Origin: Novosphingobium sp. ST904
GTDB lineage: Bacteria > Pseudomonadota > Alphaproteobacteria > Sphingomonadales > Sphingomonadaceae
Direction: 5' to 3'
DNA length: 64,000 nucleotides
Assembly (NCBI RefSeq): GCF_001298105.1
Contig: NZ_LGJH01000154.1
Location: 1 to 64,000, forward strand
Of the stretch, positions 60,687 through 64,000 are shown in pieces. Position 1 is the stretch's first letter. The number at the start of each line of letters is the position of its first letter. The notes beneath the pieces are model-generated. The model worked only from the letters and a program-made list of their open reading frames with translations, did no database searches and had not been told where the DNA came from. The position numbers and the translations under genes were made by a program.

Positions 60687-60766
60687 GAGAACTGTCTCCA
60701 GTCTGAAAGGGAAGTTTGGAACGCCGTTCCCGGACGGGCCAGCCATCCGGGAACGGCCGCCTGTCA

Positions 60767-63193
60767 TCAGAAGCCCAGCTTAAGCTGCACGCCTGCGGTG
60801 CGCAGGTCGGGCAGGCCGACGAGCACGGCGTTGTAGCGCGCCAGCGAATAGCCGGGCGCAATCGCCCAGTTATCGTCGATGCTGGTATAGGCCTTGTTGT
60901 TGAAGACGTTGTTCACGAACAGCTCTATCGAGGCCTTCCCGCGCGAAAGGCCGGTGCGCAGGTTCACCAGGTGGCGGTCCTGCGTCTTGATGAGGTTCGC
61001 CTGGTCGGACCAGACGCCCGACTTGAAGCTGTAATCCGCCCGCGCGAACCAGCCGGCATCGTCGATCCCGCGCAAAGTCCTCGCCGAGTTGCACGCCCAG
61101 GTTCGCAGACCACTTGGAAGTACGCGCCATTTCCTTGCCGCTGAAGTCGGTGATCCCGGAATAGGCGGTTACGGAAGGATTGACGAAGCTGTTGATGTCC
61201 GTGCCCGTATAGGCGCCCGCCGCATCGATGGTGACGAGATCGCCCAGCCGCAGGTGCGTTTCCGCCTCAAGCCCGTAGAGATCGGTGGAGCCGGAGTTGG
61301 CAACGCCGGTGAACAGGGTGCCGTCATCCAGCAGGAACGAATAGGACGTGATCTGCTTGCGCCACTTCGCGTAATATCCGGCCGCCGTATACGTCAGCCG
61401 GCCGTTCAGCGCCTTGCCCTTTACCCCCAGTTCGTAGTTGGTCAGCTTCTCCGGCTGCACCGTAAGCGGTACGCCCTGCTGCGCCGCCAGTTCCCGATCG
61501 CCCGAATCCGTCGTCGAGGCCAGCAGGAAGGCGTTGAACTGCGACGGGTTCACCCCGCGCGAATAGGAAGCGTAGACCATAAGGTCCGGGTCGATCTGGA
61601 AGTTGGCGATCACGCGCGGCGTGAAGTTGCGGAACTTGTCCGAAGCCAGCTTGCTACCCGCCGCATAAGTGCCCGCCGGGACATAGATGGAATCGGCGAT
61701 GGTCAGGTTGCTGTTGGCGTAAGTGGCGATCCGGTCGATCTGGTAGCGGCCTTCCGCGCTTACCGAGAAGCGATCGGTGATGTCGTAAGTGAGGCCCGCG
61801 AAGATGCCCAGGGTCTTGCTCTCGTTGCGCCCGGTGGTGCCGGGGCGGCCGCCGTAGATCGGCGTGCCGCTGCCCACCCGGTTCCACGCTTCGAGATAGC
61901 TGGCCCCGGCCACGCCGTGGACGCGCCGAAATCGTAGTTCACCCGGCCCTCCGCCGAGTAATCGTGCATCTCCCGCTCGATCAGGTAGGGGAAGTCGTAA
62001 TAGGCGGTGTTCCAGTAACTCGTGCCGGTGAAGGCCGAACTGTCGAACCCGTCTAGGTCGACCAGGGTGCTCCATTTCTCCTCGTTGTGCCCGGCCAGCA
62101 GCGAGAGCGAGAAATTGTCATCGATCTCGTAGTCGGCGGTAAGGTGCGCGTGGATGGAATTGCGCAGCAGACCATAGTGATCGACCGTCTCGTCGCTTGA
62201 AAGCAGGCGGCCGGCAGGATTGTCGAGCCAGTTCTTGAGCTGGCTGGTAAAGCTGGTGTTGGCGCTCACCCGATTGACGAGGCCCGGCGCGGTGCCGCAG
62301 ATGACGGCATAGCCGCCCGGCGTCGTGCAATTGCTCTGGCTGCTCTGGATCACGGTGCCGCCCGGCGTCTTGATATCCGTGGCCACGAGCCGCGTCTGCG
62401 CCGAGGGGCCGTCCTCGTCACGCGTCCACATGCCGAACGCCTTGACGGTGAGCCGGTCGCTCGGCTTGGCGACGAGCAGGAGGCTGGCGCTGCGCGTCGA
62501 TTCATCGCCCAGCGTGCCGCCGTCATAGCTGTTCTTCCACGATCCGCCCTTGTCGAACGCATCGCCGGTAATCCGGAACGTCAGCATGTCGCCGATGATA
62601 GGGCCTTCGACCGAGCCGCGCAGGCGCCAGTTGTCACGCGTGCCGATCATGCCCGTCAGTTGGCCGTGCCACTCGCCGCCCGGCTCCTTGTTCACGAAGT
62701 TGATCGCACCGGCAAAAGTATTGCGGCCGAAATAGGCGCTCTGCGGCCCCTTGAGGATCTCGATCCGCTCGGGATCGCTGATCGAGGTGAACGGCGAAGG
62801 CGAGGCGACCGGAACCCCGTCGATGAACATCGAGGTCGTCGTCGCATTGGTCGTCACCGGCGTGAAACCGCGCAGCGAGATCTGCTGGAAGGAACGGTCG
62901 GCATGGCCGGAAGAGCTGTTGTTGATGTTGATGCCCGGCGTCGAACTCGCCAGCGACTGCATCGAGACGATGCCCTTGGCCTCCAGCGTTTCCGAAGTCA
63001 TCGCGGTCACCGTGACCGGCGTCTTCAGCAGGCTCTCCTCCCGTTTGCGGGCGGTGACGACGATATCGCCCGGCGCCATTTCAGTCGCCTGCGCCGGTGC
63101 GGACTGTCCCTGTGCGAAAGCCGGAGCGGCCCAGCATGCGAGCGCCGTTGAAAGTGCGGTGGTGAAACGTAGAATGTGACTGTTTCTGATCAT
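60767..63193 (-). CDS. TonB-dependent receptor, two frameshifts
   Basis: About 809 residues. The signal peptide ends at APAFAQ; GDIVVTARKREESLLKTPVT opens the plug, ISLRGFTPVTTNATTTSMFI and IEILKGPQSAYFGRNTFAGA are plug motifs, and VQLKLGF ends the barrel. One base is missing near 61923, which after repair reads VHGVAGASYLEAWNRV; one extra T near 61095 changes LGEDLRGIDDAGWF. A nearly perfect reading frame is recovered by both repairs. It is divergent from the partial receptor at 63832 and heads the operon with the amine-oxidase-like gene. Confidence 0.9.
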
Positions 63194-63831
63194 GGTAGCC
63201 CCTCGATGTTGTCCGGACCGCGCGCTTTCACGGCGCGTACCCGGAGAAGTTCCCTGTCGAACATCGACATGCGGGAAGGGCTGACCCGAACAGGTCAGAA
63301 GTTTCGTTCCAGACGAGCTTCCATCGAAAAATGAACAGAACCGCTGGGAGGCACCCCTCCTTGGCATGTCCCAGTCTTTAAAGGTCGGAATACTTGCGCA
63401 TCCGGTTGCGGGGTGAACCGCGTCGCAAGCTGCTTCGTCATGACGATCGAGCGCTTGTCCATGCCCATGAGATTTACTTTCCCGCCGCCGGATCGGCGCT
63501 GAATCTGGGCCCTGTTCGCCTGTCGGATGAGGGAGCGGAAAAAATCTGTCCCGCCATGAACCCGTGCGCGGATCGTCATGGACCTTGGCGATCAATCGCG
63601 ACATTCAGGTTCCGCACCGCTTCATGTCCGACCATCGGTGATCCGCGTGGATCACGATCGCCGCAGGGCGCGCCTGCTGCATCTCCGCCCCGTCGGGACG
63701 TGCAGGAAGACATGGCAGGCAGGGGAAACCCCCGCCCGCAGCCCGGGAAGACAGGTGCCGCACCAAGCCGACGCAGAGCGGTCCGGTGACGAAAAAAAGC
63801 AAGGTTCAGGTTCAAAATCGGAGTTTTTCAA
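63194..63831. other. Long intergenic region between divergent TonB receptors
   Basis: 638 bases without a supported gene; short open frames on both strands have no recognisable content. TCGATGTT at 63203-63210 and AACATCGA at 63260-63267 form an 8-bp inverted repeat 49 bases apart in the leader of the leftward receptor. A ribosome-binding site for the rightward receptor is weak. The length suggests regulatory content such as an operator or leader RNA, but none is identified. Confidence 0.4.
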
Positions 63832-64000
63832 ATGAAGAAGTCTGTCATGCGGGTGCTGCTGGTCGCAACGGCACTCACCGCGCTTCCTGCCGTCGCCATG
63901 GCCCAGGAAACACCGCAAGCAGGGTCGGAACAGGACGCCCCGCAACAGGGCTTCGGAGACATCGTGGTCAGCGCCCAGCGCATCGACCAGCGGCTCCAGG
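63832..64000 (+). CDS. TonB-dependent receptor, 5-prime end only
   Basis: The first 56 residues are present. MKKSVMRVLLVATALTALPA followed by VAMAQE is a signal peptide, and FGDIVVSAQRIDQRLQ is a TonB box with the start of the plug, as in the receptors at 56774 and 60767. The gene continues beyond the window. The identification rests on the N-terminal pattern only. Confidence 0.75.
   Translation, partial: MKKSVMRVLLVATALTALPAVAMAQETPQAGSEQDAPQQGFGDIVVSAQRIDQRLQ

Noticed and set aside
63394..63789. 131-residue open frame in the gap between divergent receptors
   Set aside because: No recognisable content, Arg/Pro-rich composition, and no ribosome-binding site; treated as non-coding.
1..64000. 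CRISPR arrays, transposases, integrases, phage genes, tRNA or rRNA
   Set aside because: No regularly spaced repeats, transposase motifs, flanking direct repeats or RNA gene signatures were seen on either strand.

Overview
The window is very GC-rich, gene-dense bacterial chromosome that looks like a sphingomonad (Alphaproteobacteria, Sphingomonadales, for example Novosphingobium, Sphingobium or Sphingomonas). The reasons are four large TonB-dependent receptors, a flavin-dependent halogenase-like gene next to a receptor and glycoside hydrolases, four GPH-type symporters, many small alpha/beta hydrolases and LLM flavin monooxygenases, and tight ATGA/GTGA gene overlaps. I saw no rRNA, tRNA, CRISPR array, insertion sequence or phage gene.

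Region 1 (1-17.8 kb) reads as a glycan or glycoside utilisation locus. It has a family 2 glycoside hydrolase, an SGNH esterase and a type-B carboxylesterase in one operon, then a ROK sugar kinase with a ROK repressor, a large TonB receptor divergent from the repressor, the halogenase-like flavoprotein, a GH3 enzyme, a GH27 alpha-galactosidase and a Gfo/Idh/MocA oxidoreductase.

Region 2 (17.8-46.9 kb) is the unusual part. It is an accessory catabolic island with four LLM flavin monooxygenases (a fifth lies at 51-52 kb), two paralogous methyltransferases each paired with a small unrecognised protein, three GPH symporters and one other MFS carrier, and six alpha/beta hydrolases, two of which have His where the Ser nucleophile should be. 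It also holds an FAD hydroxylase, an M24 peptidase-like protein, a kinase-like protein, a ureidoglycolate-lyase-like protein, a GlcD-like flavoprotein, a class I cytochrome c, and DUF1838, DUF1330 and DUF3089 proteins. Two long operons diverge from about 29.5 kb: leftward 29469 to 20743 and rightward 29590 to 37565.

Region 3 (47-64 kb) returns to uptake and hydrolysis, with a second GH3, a CE1-like esterase, a cupin plus LLM operon, and a divergent LysR regulator. Downstream are a PhyH-type dioxygenase, a second cupin and a fourth GPH symporter, then three TonB receptors (one cut by the window end) and a Tat-exported FAD amine-oxidase-like protein. The joint picture is uptake of a decorated, possibly glycosylated natural product, removal of sugars and acyl groups in the periplasm, import, and oxidative breakdown of the core. 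The substrate cannot be read from the sequence.

At least 17 genes are interrupted by single-base shifts, nearly all repaired by adding one base in a short G or C run. This looks like a sequencing or assembly artefact, so broken genes are given as full-length loci with the break position stated.
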